Source: Clostridiaceae bacterium
Lineage (GTDB): Bacteria; Bacillota_A; Clostridia; Acetivibrionales; Acetivibrionaceae
DNA: 6,342 bases
Reading direction: 5' to 3'
Assembly (NCBI GenBank): GCA_012513545.1
Contig: JAAZCB010001172.1
Location: 1-6,342 of the forward strand
Shown here: piece after piece, positions 5,783-6,342 of the stretch
Layout: every line of letters starts with the position of its first letter
Position numbering within the stretch: the stretch's first letter is position 1
Made by a program: the position numbers and the translations under genes
Notes under the pieces: generated by a model
The model's database searches: none
Seen by the model: the letters and a program-made list of their open reading frames with translations, nothing else
What the model was told of the DNA's origin: nothing

Positions 5783-6342
5783 TCAGTCTGAATAAGTAAT
5801 TCCGGTGTTTTTATCTGTGCCTGAATACAGGTCTTTTATTACTTCTTCAATTGGGAGCTCCTGTAACGACATATCGCTTAATGTGCTGTTCCTGTTTATA
5901 TAATCTATAAACCTGTTCAGCTCCATTAAACTAACATCAAGCTCAAGCTCAGCGCTGTATTCCGATAACCTGTTTTTTACCTCCACTCCTGGTATATCCA
6001 AGATTGGTAATGGCCCGCTGGTGGTTATTGAAACGGCTTTTTTTGTACCAAGATGACTTCTCAAGGCATCAATTGAGTTGTCGAAAACTGTCTCCCCGTG
6101 ATTTATTACAATTACTCTTTCGGTAAGCCTTTCTATATCTCCAAGGTCGTGAGTCGTAAGTATGAAGGTGACACCCTGGGAGTTCATTTCAAGAATGAAC
6201 TCCCTAATTTTGTCTTTAGCTATTACATCAAGACCAATTGTAGGTTCATCCAGAAATACTATCTCAGGGTTATGAAGCATAGCCATTATGAATTCACACT
6301 TCATTCTTTCACCAAGTGATAAAAGTCTTGTAGGCTTTTTTA
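5783..6342 (-). CDS. ABC transporter ATP-binding protein, ABC-2 exporter type, C-terminal part (5' end outside window)
   Basis: ATP-hydrolysing subunit of an ABC transporter, expected to act at the cytoplasmic face of the membrane with ABC-2-type permeases that are not in the window. The frame is open to the right edge; about 186 residues are visible. In order these show the signature LSLGER (from 6322 downward), Walker B with D-loop, FLDEPTIGLD (6256 downward), and the H-loop LTTHD with His at 6151-6149. A C-terminal extension follows, running to the TGA at 5785-5783. Walker A and the Q-loop are off the edge. The wording LSLGERMKCE, then FLDEPTIGLDVIAKDKIREF, then LTTHDLGDIERL matches my memory of COG4586 (ATPases paired with COG4587/COG3694 permeases), so export is more likely than import; the substrate is unknown. 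The Met at 6304 sits inside the signature motif and is not the true start. Convergent with the hydrolase, with 111 bp between the stops. Confidence 0.9.
   Translation of the reverse strand, partial: KKPTRLLSLGERMKCEFIMAMLHNPEIVFLDEPTIGLDVIAKDKIREFILEMNSQGVTFILTTHDLGDIERLTERVIVINHGETVFDNSIDALRSHLGTKKAVSITTSGPLPILDIPGVEVKNRLSEYSAELELDVSLMELNRFIDYINRNSTLSDMSLQELPIEEVIKDLYSGTDKNTGITYSD

Noticed and set aside
6098..6319. Plus-strand open frame of 73 codons opposite the ABC ATPase
   Set aside because: It is antisense to the signature, Walker B and H-loop motifs of the ABC gene, with no independent support.

Overview
The window looks like chromosomal DNA from a cellulolytic or xylanolytic, Gram-positive, anaerobic member of the Clostridia. 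The basis is a multimodular GH10 xylanase with CBM22-like, CBM9 and S-layer-homology (SLH) modules, moderately low GC, AT-rich intergenic DNA, and GG-rich ribosome binding sites. The genus (for example a Ruminiclostridium- or Acetivibrio-like species) is inferred, not shown.

Layout. Bases 1-4004 (+) are the 3' part of a very large gene for a secreted, cell-surface xylanase. Its start lies upstream of the window. A strong rho-independent terminator follows at 4021-4057. Bases 4058-4528 are an intergenic stretch of about 470 bp rich in inverted repeats: an 88-bp near-perfect palindrome (4061-4148), a second element of about 147 bp with 15-bp perfect terminal inverted repeats (4226-4372), and a 64-bp hairpin (4438-4501) whose arms resemble the second element's ends. 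Bases 4529-5671 (+) encode a cytoplasmic-looking serine beta-lactamase-family hydrolase with all three active-site motifs. A GC-rich hairpin follows. Bases 5783-6342 (-) are the C-terminal half of an ABC transporter ATPase of the ABC-2 export type, convergent with the hydrolase and running off the right edge.

The three genes do not look like one pathway. The xylanase is a self-contained surface enzyme: CBMs bind plant cell wall, GH10 cuts xylan, and the SLH domains hold it on the envelope. It has its own terminator. The hydrolase is separated from it by repeats, and the ABC gene is on the opposite strand. I see no CRISPR, tRNA, rRNA, phage or transposase gene.

The points most worth a second look are a patch of near-identity between two adjacent CBM22 modules that ends abruptly (possible gene conversion), the cluster of three inverted-repeat elements, the effect of the third one on the hydrolase start codon, and a Glu-to-Gly change in a usually conserved GH10 substrate-binding motif. 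I did not find convincing evidence of an undescribed multi-gene system.
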